A stretch of 64,000 nt of DNA from positions 161,767,501 to 161,831,500 of the forward strand of contig CM075651.1 of the NCBI GenBank assembly GCA_037953625.1, written 5' to 3'. A program made the position numbers and the translations under genes. The stretch comes from Crotalaria pallida (lineage: Eukaryota; Streptophyta; Magnoliopsida; Fabales; Fabaceae). The notes under the pieces were generated by a model, which had not been told where the DNA came from, searched no databases, and saw nothing but the letters and a program-made list of their open reading frames with translations. Shown here piece after piece: positions 32,265-42,929 of the stretch. Positions within the stretch are counted from its first letter, which is position 1; each line of letters starts with the position of its first letter.

Positions 32265-32585
32265 TCGCTCCCTACCTAATTATAAGATTTTTTTTGGCAT
32301 TTTTAGATCATCAATGTTGTTGAATTCTATATTAAAATTGATATAGTAGAATATTCTACAGTATCATTTATATTTAATGCATTGAATCAATTTTCAAGTC
32401 ATTTACAACATTAAAGAAGTTCCATTTCATATTCCAATACAATTTTATTTATTTCTTTTCATAAAAACTTAGACCACAATAATTAAATGTAAGAGTAATT
32501 TTGAAAAAAAAAATTATAAGATGGTCTTATATTTAGGATCAAATTTTTTTACCTAAAAAACTTTATAATTATGAAGAGAGGAGTA
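32265..32585. mobile_element. Stowaway-type MITE, same family as the AHL1 promoter insertion
   Basis: CGCTCCCTACCTAATTATAA at the left, and shared interior ATTGAATT-TATATTAAAATT and TTATATTTAGGA. The right end is GAAGAGAGGAGTAGTA. Confidence 0.6.
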
Positions 32586-32933
32586 GTAGATAAAACAATA
32601 TTTTATACGCGTTGCGCTAGTTTTTTAATATTAAAAAAACTACTTATAATATTCAAAAAAACTAGCTCTAACCCACGTCATGCGGGAGTTTTTTATTTAT
32701 TTTTATTTAAATGTATATTTTAATATTATTAAAAATTGATATTTATTTACATGTTATTTAAATATTAAAGCGTAAAAAAATTGGGAGCTTCTCGAGAAGA
32801 TAATCGGAAATAAAAAATGTAATATTTTAATTAATTAAAATAATAATAAAAAACCGTGTTGATAGAATAAAATTTGAGGGATGATCGTTTTCCAATTGAA
32901 ATTTTTTTGAGAAATCACTTTGAAATAAATACT

Positions 32934-33216
32934 TCATGCTCTTATTTATCTGTCATATTTTAAAACAAAACACACTCTTTAAGAAATATAATCATTATTT
33001 AGATTTCCAATACATTAATTATGTTTTTTCGCACTATACCTTTATCTCTCTGCAATCATTACTTTTTTCCACTACTTATGAAAACCAATACCCTATTAAA
33101 TGAGGGTAAACATGAAAAGTAGCATTTATGGCACTTTTGATATCATCATAAGGCTAGATAAAAAGAAACAAAAATTTTCTCCGAAAAAAGACAGTTAAAT
33201 AAGAACGGAAGGAGTA
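32934..33216. mobile_element. Stowaway-type MITE abutting the next one
   Basis: TTCATGCTCTTATTTATCTG at the left, AAATAAGAACGGAAGGAGTA at the right. The right end directly touches the next element. Confidence 0.6.
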
Positions 33217-33493
33217 TACTCCCTCCGGTCCTATTTATAAGACCCTTTTGGGGTTTTTATTTTGGTCCTATTTATAAAACCCCTTTCCAATTTTCAATAA
33301 CATTTAATTACTTCTTTCCACTAACACCCATATAAAGTCAACACTTTTTAGAGTTCCAATAATAATTATAGGGGTAATTTTGAAAAAGTATATCAAATTT
33401 TCACATTTCCAATGCCACTAATAAATTTATCCACTCTCCTTGGCGGGAGTGAAAAACCCCAAAAGGGTCTTATAAATAGGACCTGAGGGAGTA
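33215..33493. mobile_element. Stowaway MITE
   Basis: TATACTCCCTCCGGTCCTAT at the left and ATAGGACCTGAGGGAGTA at the right. Nearly the same sequence as 2504-2779. Confidence 0.8.
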
Positions 33494-33511
33494 TAAGATT
33501 GGAAAATCAAA

Positions 33512-33796
33512 TACTCCATCTGTTCCTATTTATTTGTCATATTTCAAACAAAACACACATTTAAGAAATTTAATAATTACTCAGATTTCCAATACATTAA
33601 TTACTATGTTTTTTCCCACAATTCCCTTCTCTCTATATAATCATTAATTTTTCTCCACTTCTTACATAAATCAATACATATTAAATAGGGCAAACATGAA
33701 AAATAACATTTATTACACTTTTGAAATCCTTAATACGAAAGATAAAAAGAAATAAAAAATCTCTAAAAAAAGACAAATAATAAAGAACGAAGCAGT
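33512..33796. mobile_element. Stowaway-type MITE
   Basis: TACTCCATCTGTTCCTATTT at the left and AAAGAACGAAGCAGTA at the right. Interior as in 32934-33216. Confidence 0.65.
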
Positions 33797-33997
33797 AACT
33801 AACTTAGCCAAAATTTATTTAATGAACCACTACTTTTCCTTTATTTGCACATTAGTAATTCATTAAATCACCTCTTAAATAGTTTCTTTAATGACATTGA
33901 ATACAGAATGTCATTCTTAAATGGTTTCATTCTTTAATGACATTGAATACTGAATGTCATACATTGAATAAAAAATATGGCCATTAATTTTTTTTAA

Positions 33998-34148
33998 GGA
34001 AAATGCTAAGGGCATTTGTTAAGAAACTAAAAGTGGTATTTTGGTATAAAAAAATGTGATTTTTGAAATTTTCGAGAGAGTGATTAATGCCAATATATGA
34101 TTGTTTTACCACCTTTAGCAACCTTAACAAGTGCCCTTAGCAAGACCC
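33998..34148. mobile_element. Mutator-type MITE, 151 bp
   Basis: TTTTTTTAA flanks it at 33989-33997 and 34149-34157 (9 bp, low complexity). The ends GGAAAATGCTAAGGGCA and TGCCCTTAGCAAGACCC are inverted, with TTGTTAAG/CTTAACAA inside. Confidence 0.75.
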
Positions 34149-34191
34149 TTTTTTTAAAAGTGAAATATGGCTATTAATTAAACTTTAGAAA

Positions 34192-34466
34192 TATACTCTT
34201 TCCGATTCTAATTAATTTGTATTCTTTCAAACAAAACATACAGTACCATTTAAAAAATGAATCATTGCCTAGATTTTTCTTTTCAACCATATTCTTTCTC
34301 TCTTTATAATAATTAATTTTTTCACTACTTATGTAAACCAAGACCAATTAAATGAGTGTAAACATGAAAAATATCATTTATTACACTCTTGAAATCTTTA
34401 AAACACAGATAAAAAAAATAAAAAATTTCTATATAAAAGAACAAATAATAAGAAACAAATGGAGTA
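34192..34466. mobile_element. Degenerate Stowaway-type MITE
   Basis: TACTCTTTCCGATTCTAATT at the left and AAGAAACAAATGGAGTA at the right. Interior of the 32934 subfamily. Confidence 0.6.
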
Positions 34467-35082
34467 ATAAAAAATTCTCAAAACTTTGTTTGATCTCATT
34501 GTTTTGAGAATGGAGGTGTGACCAAGGCTTGTGCTCATATTAGAGAATGGATAAATAGAAGGAGAAAAAAATATATAAATAGTTGAAACAAATAAAGTAT
34601 ATAAAATAATATGAAAGATTAAGGTTGGAGTTTTTGGATATAACATTTAGGTGCATATGATTTCCGTATAAGCAAATCAAATCCTAAAGGGGTATCTGAA
34701 CAATATAATGGAACTCTTGTAGATGGCTAAACTGATCACATACTGTTTGATGGGCGAAATTTCACAACTGCTCAAAAGAATCAATTCGATTACTTTTCAA
34801 AGACAACAACAAAGCGCATGCATGGACATTGGACAGGGACTAATTTGAGGCCATCCCTCTTGTAGAATAACTGTCATAGCTTTCTGTGTTTGCTACTTGG
34901 ATTTTAAATAAACCATATCACTTTTCAATTGTACATGCCGATGGATCTCATCTTGCCCTCCATCGGTCAAAGAATAGTGTTACAACTTCATTTATCGTGA
35001 TTTTTTATATTGACAAAGCTTTTCTTTTTTTCGGAAACAAGAAAAGGAAAATTAAATCCACTAACCTTCTCAAATGACGACA

Positions 35083-35520
35083 TGTTGGTGATAGTTTGCA
35101 AAACTGTCATGTGAAAATGTGAATTGATGTATTGGTTCATTGATGAATAGAAGGATTTGTTACGTGTGACACATTTCTTTGGTTATGAATAGATATAACT
35201 ATAGATTTAAATACAATCTCATGGCATGAAAGTGAAATATAGATTCTAATATAGAAATTCTTCTCTAAATCATTCAGATTCTTTCTTGAAAGTGAGATTA
35301 TCAAAATTGTTGACTGATAATCTTTAGGTGCTTGGATAAATCCTAGAGTCGATTTGTCATAACCCTGCAACAAATATTGAGGGCGAATAACGACTTAAGG
35401 ATAGTATTAGAGAACACGTTTCAAGCATACATAACTATTATTATTGTTGTTTCCAATTATCCTTTGCAAGTACAATTATCCAAGTGAGTTTTCTTCTCTA
35501 CCCCATACCATTTTCCTACA
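35083..35520 (+). repeat. Left LTR of the copia element
   Basis: 438 bp, TG...CA, collinear with the right LTR apart from substitutions and one deletion. Confidence 0.85.
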
Positions 35521-36368
35521 ATCTTAAGTCGTTATCTTGTGGGAGAGGAAATGAAATTCTCTGTAGATTGTACGCTTGATAGAATCAGAAAGGTTAGAAA
35601 ATGATGGCAAAAGATGATGCATTTTCTTCTTGTAAGTTCGGAGAAATCAGCTTTATTTATTTTTATTTATGATCATGATGAAAGGTACACTATTACTTTA
35701 ATATCCACATGATAAGAATTGACATTCTAATGTCATGTTTCATGATTTATAATATATATTAGAATGCGATAATAATTCTTCTACGTGATATGAACGTCAA
35801 AGGTACATGCATGATTTAGATATATTAATATTGATAAATTATTGTGAGTATTTATGATGTGTTCATGTTAGTTACATGAACCATAATGTTCTTTCATGTA
35901 AAAATTAATTTTGGAAGAGTTCTTAATTATTGATTTGTAATTCGTGTTGGTCTTGTGGAAATTGATATTAATAATGTCATGGAAACTGGACATGATGTTC
36001 ATTGCACTAGCAGTGATAATCAATGTGTAAACAAATTGCAAAATTTTATATGTGAGTTAAATGTTGTTTTGATTAGTTAAAGTTTAAAATTTAATGTAAC
36101 GTAAGAGTTTGAATGCTTGAATTACCAAAAGGGGCATTTAGTTCATGTTTATATCAAAGTAAATTTTGGAACATCGCATTCCTCCATGTGGTCTTGTATT
36201 GGCCATCGAGTATGTATCATGATTTCGAGACGTAAGAACAGACGTGTCCTTTAAGAGTTGATACAGTGTCTTGCGCAACTCTTAATAAAGGGATATGGTG
36301 ATGTTTGGTGCAGCTTGGTTCATAAAAGAGAAGCACTAATAGAATTATGTTTTACATCAGTTATATAA

Positions 36369-36540
36369 TTTAATGAACAATTGGATCCCTGATACGAGTT
36401 GTTATAACCGTGTGAAATATACCATTATTATTTATATAGAAGGTGATTATATATATATAATATTTAATGAACAATTGGATCCCCTGATACGAGTTGTTAT
36501 AACCGTGTGAAATATACAATTATTATTTATATAGAAGGTG

Positions 36541-36555
<15 letters not shown>
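36369..36555. repeat. About 94-bp tandem duplication ending in (TA)n
   Basis: TTTAATGAACAATTGGATCC begins two adjacent near-identical copies (36369 and 36463), each ending GAAGGTGATTATATATA. The TA tract is expanded in the second copy (to about 36585). Confidence 0.85.
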
Positions 36556-36589
<34 letters not shown>

Positions 36590-37291
36590 TTTTCAAAACG
36601 TTAAGAATTTAAGTTTATCTTGAAAATTGTGGGGGATTTATGAGAGAATTTTCAAAATGAATTGGTATTATCTTGGTCATGTTCTTTTAAATGCTCTTCT
36701 ATGAGTAGTTATTAAAGGTGTTATTTACAATTGGAACTTAATTGTATGTCAAGGTATGATGTTATTCAAATTATAATTATATCATATGAAATTTATTAAA
36801 TTAAGCAATAGTATGAAAAGTTTGATACTATAGTTTTGTCCCATGTTATAAGCAAAATAATATAGATAAAGGCTTAATTATGTCTGGGATCCGTGTAGTT
36901 TGGACCTCTTTTGTGAGATACTCATATGCTTTTTTTTCAATGAATATACCCCTATTGTTTACTCTGATTAGGTATTTGCCCCAGCTCCTTTTTCGACAAG
37001 TTTTTGGGTGAGCTGAACCACCGCCTGGAGCCACGTGTTGTACACGTGGCAGTCATTTAAATTTTTTTAAAAAAATTAAAAAAATAATAAAACAATAGAA
37101 TAAACTAATAAACTAAAAAAAACGTGGTTTATTATAATCTCTCCCATTTTCGATCCATCTATCTCCCTCGTTCTTTTTCTCTCACTCACAACCAGCATCT
37201 CCCTCCGGCGTTCTCACTCTGTATCCCACGGTGTAGCTGTCATCTTCTCCCTCCCGCAGTCGTTCGGTTCTTCTTCTTCTTCTTTTCAGTC

Positions 37292-37330
37292 ATGAAGTCC
37301 TCCAGCTCCAAATCTGCAGCTTCTTCGAGG
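37292..37330 (+). pseudogene. Possible captured 5' coding end inside the foldback element
   Basis: After a CT-rich leader (CTTCTTCTTCTTCTTTTCAG) an ATG opens MKSSSSKSAASSR. Coding similarity then ends where GTACC repeat sequence begins, at TTCGAG-GTCACC. This looks like a host first exon caught in the element, but the donor gene cannot be named from 13 residues. Confidence 0.35.
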
Positions 37331-37706
37331 TCACCGTACCCGGTACACCTTGGGTACCGGTACACGTATCGTACTCCTGGATACTTGTAACTGGTATGTT
37401 AAGGTATATTTTAGGTGTGTATCTTACCAATAATGTAATTTTTGCCGTATAATGTATTTTTTAATGTTATAATCAATCTTTCGGACTTATATCTTGACTT
37501 ATTTTGAGCATCAGCCTATAATTTTACGATACTCATATGTTATTTCAATGTCAAAATCGTTTATTTTCACCTTGCTTATATATATATTTATTTATAAAAT
37601 TAGAATTATATTGTCGTACTCATACCCTAGTTTTTTTAGAAAATGTCGTACCCCGTACTCGGTATTGTACCCGTATCTGGTACCGTACCTGTATTGGTGC
37701 AACATA
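37330..37706 (-). repeat. GTACC-rich dispersed element, reverse copy
   Basis: Reverse complement of the 13107-13511 repeat. Shared blocks include CTATGTTGCA-CAATAC at one end, GTGTACCGGTA-CCAAG near the other, and the AAAATATACCTTAA interior. Confidence 0.7.
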
Positions 37707-38439
37707 GTGTCACGTGTATAACACGTGGCTCCAGGCGGAGCTCCGGCGGTGCAGTTCACCCAAAAACTTGTCGGAAAAGGAGCTGGGGGCAAATACCCAA
37801 TCGGAGCAAACTATAGGGGTATATTCATTGAAAAAAAAACATAGGGGTATCTCACAAAAGAGGTTCAAACTACAGGGACCCCAGACATAATTAAGCGATA
37901 GATAAATGTATATTATTGAAGTTATTATTTGCTTGTATGTTTAAGATATGATTATACTTGGGACAAGTGCTAGTGTTATGTAAAATAGTCAAGGTTAATA
38001 TGCATTGTTTTCTTTTGCATGTTTCCTCGTGAAATTTATTTATGGCATTATTTATGTGATGTTAATGATGTTTTTTTTAATCATTGTCTCATTGATTGCA
38101 CTTGTTAAATATATAGAACTAGAAGTTTCTATTTTCGAATTTAGGATGAAATTTCTTAAAGAGATAGAGATTATTTTATTGATTAAAGTGAGCAAAGATA
38201 GTGGGGGTTTACTCACCATGATGTTACATGTAGTGGGGGTTTACTCGCTATGCTGTTTTGCACATATTAGAGAGAATTTCTAATTGGAACTTTGCTCAAA
38301 TTGAGTGCTAGTGTCATTGATACTCTTATGTATGTTATGTGTTGTACTAGAACATATATTTCTTTTGTTTTGAATGCTTGCAAGGTACATAATTGATCAG
38401 GGATTGATCATTGAAAAGAAATTGGAAGAGTTCTAGGAT

Positions 38440-38900
38440 TTTCCAGTGATGCGGAAGGATACATAAATGCTAGTTGGAATAACTAGTGTAAGTGACAGTA
38501 AACTTATGCCTGAATGGATATTAACCTTTGGTGGATAATTAGTTTCTTGAGATTCAAAGAAATAGACATATAAATCTTTCCACTTTGGAATTTGAGTATG
38601 TTGATTTAGTAAAGGCATGTAAAGAGGTAAAATGGTTGGAAGACATGTTATAAGAAATATTGTTGTGGCCACAACTGATGTCAACCATGTCTTTACATTG
38701 TGACAATGAAGGTACTATGTCTAGAGGATTGAATAAGGTATACCAAAAGTCTAGGCATGATTGTTAAGACATGAATTTGTCTAAAGATTGATTTGTGATG
38801 ATATAATTACAAATTAATGTGTCAAATTAAGAACGATTTGACTGATCTCTAAAAGAGAAATTGGTGATGGAAAATCATCAATGGGAATGGGATTGAAACC
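38440..38900 (+). pseudogene. Decayed copia RNase H and pol C-terminus
   Basis: In broken frames the sequence still reads like FEYVDLVKA, KRWLEDML-like and SLHCDNEGTM blocks of Ty1-copia RNase H. Examples are TTTGAGTATGTTGATTTAGT near 38591 and CATTGTGACAATGAAGGTAC near 38696. A GGAATGGGATTGAAACCC block follows near 38883. Several frameshifts and stops remove function. Confidence 0.6.
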
Positions 38901-39447
38901 CTTTAATAAAAGTCGTCAATAATAGAAACCCAACTCTTCTTTAGAAGACCTCTAGTCCAAGAGTTCAATGGGTAACAACAAGTTATTGATAAGCAACTTT
39001 GGCACTAGAGAAATTTATCATTCCAAGTCTAGTGTGAAATACGAAAAGTATGAGGAGGATGAGTATTAAATTCTTAATGAAGTTAAATGAATATATGCTA
39101 AGACCTTAAATGAACTTTACCTATATGAACATAAGTGAATGTTGCCGCTTCTACTATGCAAAAGTTTTTTGGGTTGACTTTTGGAAATGTTCATGAATAC
39201 TGGGTGGTAGCACATGGCCATTTACGTGCTTGATATTTTTCTGTGAATTAATCTTGAAGTAGTATAGAATCATGTGGGTGATATTTCTGGTTATAGTGGA
39301 GAATGATTATGGTTAAAAGCACATCGCTACCATTAATTATGTTATAACTTTGAAGTGTTTATCCTATGGAAAGGTTAAAAGCACATCGCTACCTTTTCTT
39401 ATGCATGATACTATATGGATGTGAAAGGATTGAATAGTTTACAAACT

Positions 39448-39458
39448 AAGTGGGGGAT
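39448..39458 (+). other. Polypurine tract of the copia element
   Basis: AAGTGGGGGAT immediately precedes the right LTR. This is the usual copia plus-strand primer site. Confidence 0.75.
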
Positions 39459-39935
39459 TGTTGGTGATAGTTTGTAAAACTGTCATGTGAAAATGTGAAT
39501 TGATGTATTGGTTCATTGATGAATAGAAGGATTTGTTCATGAGTAGACAGACGTGTCTTTTCATATATGAAAAGACACATTTCTTTGGTCATGAATAGAT
39601 ATAACTATTGAAAAATCTATTATAAATAGAATCCCTTGACATGAAAGTGAAATATAGATTCTAATACAGAAATTCCTCTCTAAATCATTTAGATTTTTTT
39701 TTTAAAAGTGAGATTATCATAATTGTTGGCCGATAATCTTTGGATGTTTGGATAAATCCTAGAGTCGATTTGCCATAACCCTACAGCAAATAGTGGGAGC
39801 GAATAACGACATAATAACAGTGTTGGAGAACACGTTTTAAGCATACATAATTATTATTGTTGTTGTTTTCTATTATCTTTTGCAAGTACAATTATCCAAG
39901 TGAGTTTTTTTTTCTACCCATACCATTTTCCTACA
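39459..39935 (+). repeat. Right LTR of the copia element
   Basis: 477 bp, TGTTGGTG...CCTACA. It holds the about 37-base segment (with GACGTGTCTTTTCATA) missing from the left LTR. Confidence 0.85.
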
Positions 39936-40486
39936 ACATCTATAATTGAAATTGAATAAAACTTTTACCTTTTAAGTTTTAAAACTTAGTACATAACTAA
40001 CATCAATCACGTTCTATTGTAACTTAAGAATCCAAAATTTAGGTTTGAATACGGACTCATTCCTTTGCTACATTTGGGTTACAACTTACACTGCACTCCA
40101 GAATTTGTAGGGGCTGTGGTTTTTACACACCTTCACAATAGAAAATGGGAACTGCTAATATTTTGGATTTTTGATTTTTTTTTAACATTTTTTTTTATGA
40201 ACTAGTTTGAATTGTGTTTGTTTTAATGTGAGTACTACAATATAATATGCTTTTGGAATAACACTTTTAAATTTTGTTGACCATTGAATGAGGATAATGG
40301 ATAAGAAGCCTTAAAAAATGCATTAGAAAATGAAAAGTGGTTTATTTAATAAGGAATTTTTTTTCAATACCTTTTTTTTTGGGTTTCTTATTTATTCGTT
40401 TTAGGTAATGGTTAACTAAATATTTTTTAGGTAACTTATGTGCATAATATATATCAAATACAAAGTTATAATTAGAAATTAATGGG
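39936..40486. other. Intergenic DNA, nothing recognised
   Basis: AT-rich, with no long frame and no element ends. Confidence 0.5.
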
Positions 40487-40655
40487 TACGTATGCACTAA
40501 TGGTGTAAAAAAATTTACTATATCCATCATTCATCATTTATTTGTATTACTTTTATCTAAAAGTCATCAATCTTAAACATATGAAGGGTGGATAATACAC
40601 TTATGGTATATAAAACCTTTACACTGTCAGTGCACACATTATCTACCTTCTCTTA
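40487..40655. mobile_element. Palindromic MITE (GTGTAAAG family), decayed
   Basis: GTGTAAAAAAATTTACTATA at the left opposes ATAAAACCTTTACACTGTCA at the right. The centre resembles 13671-13812. Confidence 0.55.
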
Positions 40656-40824
40656 TAATTATAAATTCTAAAATGTCAATTTAGTTGGTAGAGTTCCGAG
40701 TAGAATTAACTGTCAAATTAGCTAACCCTACCCCACGCTAAATAGGTCTCAAGACCTAATGGGCTTTTCATCAAAAGCTCATTGGGTCAAGATGTCCACA
40801 GGGTCAAGTTAGCTTTTTAATCAA

Positions 40825-41631
40825 GAGTTTTGAATTATGGCCCCCAAATCCGAGATTTTGGCTCTCATTTCATTTTTTTATGGACAAAAGTGCCCCTCAC
40901 CATGTTAATTTTTCCGCCTCCCAACATACGGAATTTTATCGTCTTCCAACAAATGGAATTTTTCCGTTTTCTTGTTCACGGAAGTTTTCCGTTTTCTACT
41001 AAATTATTCATTATTTAGAGTTCTATTCTTCAAAGTCACAATCTCTTTCCTTTCAACAATACAATTCCCATCAGCAATTGTCACTCCATTATTTACAGTT
41101 TCATTCTTCAAGCACCAAACCTCTTGGCCTTCGGTAATATCAATTTCCATTCCGTTATTCACAGTTTCATTCTTCAGGCACTGAACCATATTATTCCCTT
41201 CAGCAACACCATTCCCATCAACAATTGCCACTTCATCATTTACGGTTTCATTCTTCAACCATCGAACCTGTTGGGTTTGAGCATCATCAACTTCCATTCC
41301 ATTATTTATAGTTTCAATTTTCAAGCACTGAACCCTATTCCTGTCAGCAATTGCCACTCCATTATTTATGGTTTCATTCTTCAAGTACCGAAACTTGTGG
41401 CCTTCAGCAACTTCCGCAGTGACATGATCTACGTGGGCAACCAATAACTTCCGTCTTCACACAGACGAAAAAATTTCGTCCTTAAGAAAACGGAAACATT
41501 CCGTGAGTAAGAAAACGGAAAAATTCCGTTTGCCGGGACACGGAAAAATTAACATGGTGAGGGACATTTTTGTTCATAAAAAGTGAAATGGGGGCCAAAA
41601 TTTCGGATTTGGGGGCCGTAATTCAGAACTC
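40825..41631. mobile_element. Foldback transposon, 807 bp, with repeat-encoding core
   Basis: An 8-bp TSD, TTAATCAA, lies at 40817-40824 and 41632-41639. Ends GAGTTTTGAATTATGGCCCC and, in reverse complement, GAGTTCTGAATTACGGCCCC are inverted. The arms carry repeated TTTTTCCGT motifs. The core (41004-41444) encodes a repetitive frame on the minus strand. Confidence 0.8.
41004..41444 (-). CDS. Hypothetical repeat protein in the foldback core
   Basis: A 146-residue minus-strand frame with six copies of the motif LKNETVNNG (variants LKIETINNG, LKNETVNDE, LKNRTLNNE) at 22- or 27-residue spacing. The corresponding DNA is a minisatellite of about 66 or 81 bases whose period is a multiple of three, so the frame has survived unit gain and loss. 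No signal peptide, membrane segment or known domain is seen. It may be a captured host exon or a chance open frame in a minisatellite. The adjacent sister element (41701-42608) lacks it. Confidence 0.3.
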   Translation of the reverse strand: MVAHVDHVTAEVAEGHKFRYLKNETINNGVAIADRNRVQCLKIETINNGMEVDDAQTQQVRWLKNETVNDEVAIVDGNGVAEGNNMVQCLKNETVNNGMEIDITEGQEVWCLKNETVNNGVTIADGNCIVERKEIVTLKNRTLNNE

Positions 41632-41700
41632 TTAATCAAAAGCCCATTGGACCAACTAGGTTGGCCATGGGCCTACCTATTGAAGTAAAATTTAAATTTG

Positions 41701-42608
41701 GAGTTTTAAATTTTGATCCCATTACTGAAATTTTGGACCCCATTTCGTATTTTTATGGACAAAAATACTCTTTTGTGTGTTATTTTTTCCATCTCTAATG
41801 AGACAAAAATTTCCATCTATCCCATGATGAAAAATTTCCGTCTACCTAGAGATGGAAAAATTCCATCTACCTAGAGACGGAAAAATTCTGTCCGTGGAGA
41901 GACGGAAAAACCATATCTATTGCAGCACCGCCTGCTTATATAATATTACTTGAGTGACCAACTACAAATATAAAAATCACTTACTACTTTGAAAAGAATA
42001 GGCATGGCATGGATCTTACTCAAATAATAATAATTGGTAAAACAAATACTACTATTACTTAATACGGAAAAATTCCGTCCGAAGGGAGTAGGCTCAAACC
42101 TATATTATAAAGCCATTGTGATATTATAGAGTTCACATTTTACACCTATATTATAATTGACACCTTTTCAGGATGGAAAAAAGTGATTCATTTGAAAGAG
42201 GAATAAGATCAAATAGGTGGTGTTCAAAATAGAATAGAGACAGGGAGGGGGAAGAAGCAACGAACCAAGAAGCGCCATAATTGATAACAGCCTGCAAAGT
42301 AGTAGTAAAAGAAAGAATATTAAAAATAAAATAAAAAAAGGGTGAAGGGTGAAAAAGTAAATGAAGGTTTGTGAGTTACGGGAGCTTCGGAGGATTTGAT
42401 GGAAATGCTGCAATGATATGGTTTTTCCATCTGTCCACGGACGGAATTTTTCCGTCTCTAGGTAGATGGAAATTTTCCATCAAGGAATAGATGGAAATTT
42501 TCCGTCTCATTAAGAACAGAAAAAATAACACACAAAAGGGTATTTTGGTCCATAAAAATACGAAATGGGGGCCAAAATTTCAGTCATGAGGGCCAAAATG
42601 TAAAACTC
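41701..42608. mobile_element. Foldback transposon, 908 bp, sister of the preceding one
   Basis: TAAATTTG (41693-41700) and TAAATTTT (42609-42616) form a 7-of-8 TSD. Ends GAGTTTTAAATTTTGATCCC and, in reverse complement, GAGTTTTACATTTTGGCCC are inverted and related to 40825-41631. The arms carry TTTCCATCTA and TTTTCCGTCTC motifs. The core (42140-42410) is asymmetric and of unknown origin. Confidence 0.75.
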
Positions 42609-42679
42609 TAAATTTTTTACAAGAATAAATTGCACATATTCTAAGTCAGTATCGGTAACAACTGGGTCGATGATATTGC

Positions 42680-42850
42680 TATAGTAGGGCTTGATTTTGG
42701 CATCAGACATCAAACCGAAGTCATTTCTAGCCCCAAAGTTGATGTTGGCATCAAACCCAGGATCGAAGTCGTCACTGGTGCCAATGTTAGTGTTGGGTTC
42801 GGTGCCAAAGTCAAGGATGGGGCACAAGTTCGATGTTGATGTCAAGGTGG
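42680..42850. repeat. Degenerate minisatellite
   Basis: Variants of CAAAGT-GATGTTGG and CGAAGTC recur at roughly 40-50-base spacing. On the minus strand this reads as repeated DFG and (D/N)IN/TNIG units, but no gene is supported. Confidence 0.4.
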
Positions 42851-42929
42851 GGAAGAGAAATTATTAGGTGATCCAAAGTCATCATCCATGTCAGGCCTGA
42901 TCTTGACTTTGAAAATGTGTAATTTAAAA

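Larger units (their letters stand above)
27750..34690. repeat. Segmental duplication, copy 2 (carries AHL2)
   Basis: Collinear with 12901-18800. It starts at GAAATCATGCAAATCA and ends after the shared AAAATTCTCAAAAC and GGTTGGAG-TTT blocks. Several MITEs (28159-28800, 29208-29380, 32.9-34.5 kb) are present only here. Confidence 0.8.
36871..37897. mobile_element. Pack-MULE-like foldback element, 1.03 kb
   Basis: A perfect 9-bp TSD, ATAGATAAA, lies at 36862-36870 and 37898-37906. The inverted ends are GGCTTAATTATGTC and GACATAATTAAGC. Arms of about 200 bp each include GGAGCCACGTGTT and AACACGTGGCTCC. The centre (37120-37330) is CT-rich leader-like DNA with an ATG at 37292, followed by a GTACC-rich repeat. 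Same family as 5454-5960. Confidence 0.85.
35083..39935 (+). mobile_element. Old Ty1-copia LTR retrotransposon, split by a foldback element
   Basis: Two direct LTRs (35083-35520 and 39459-39935) start TGTTGGTGATAGTTTG and end TTTTCCTACA. A copia-type polypurine tract AAGTGGGGGAT lies just before the right LTR. The interior has no long frame, but 38440-38900 still recalls copia RNase H. The LTRs differ at many bases, and the left one lacks about 37 bases near 35160, so the insertion is old. No PBS or TSD was recognised. A 1-kb TIR element entered the interior. Confidence 0.8.

Noticed and set aside
35521..35560. Primer-binding site of the copia element
   Set aside because: No initiator-Met-type TGGTATCAGAG follows the left LTR. 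It has decayed or been deleted.
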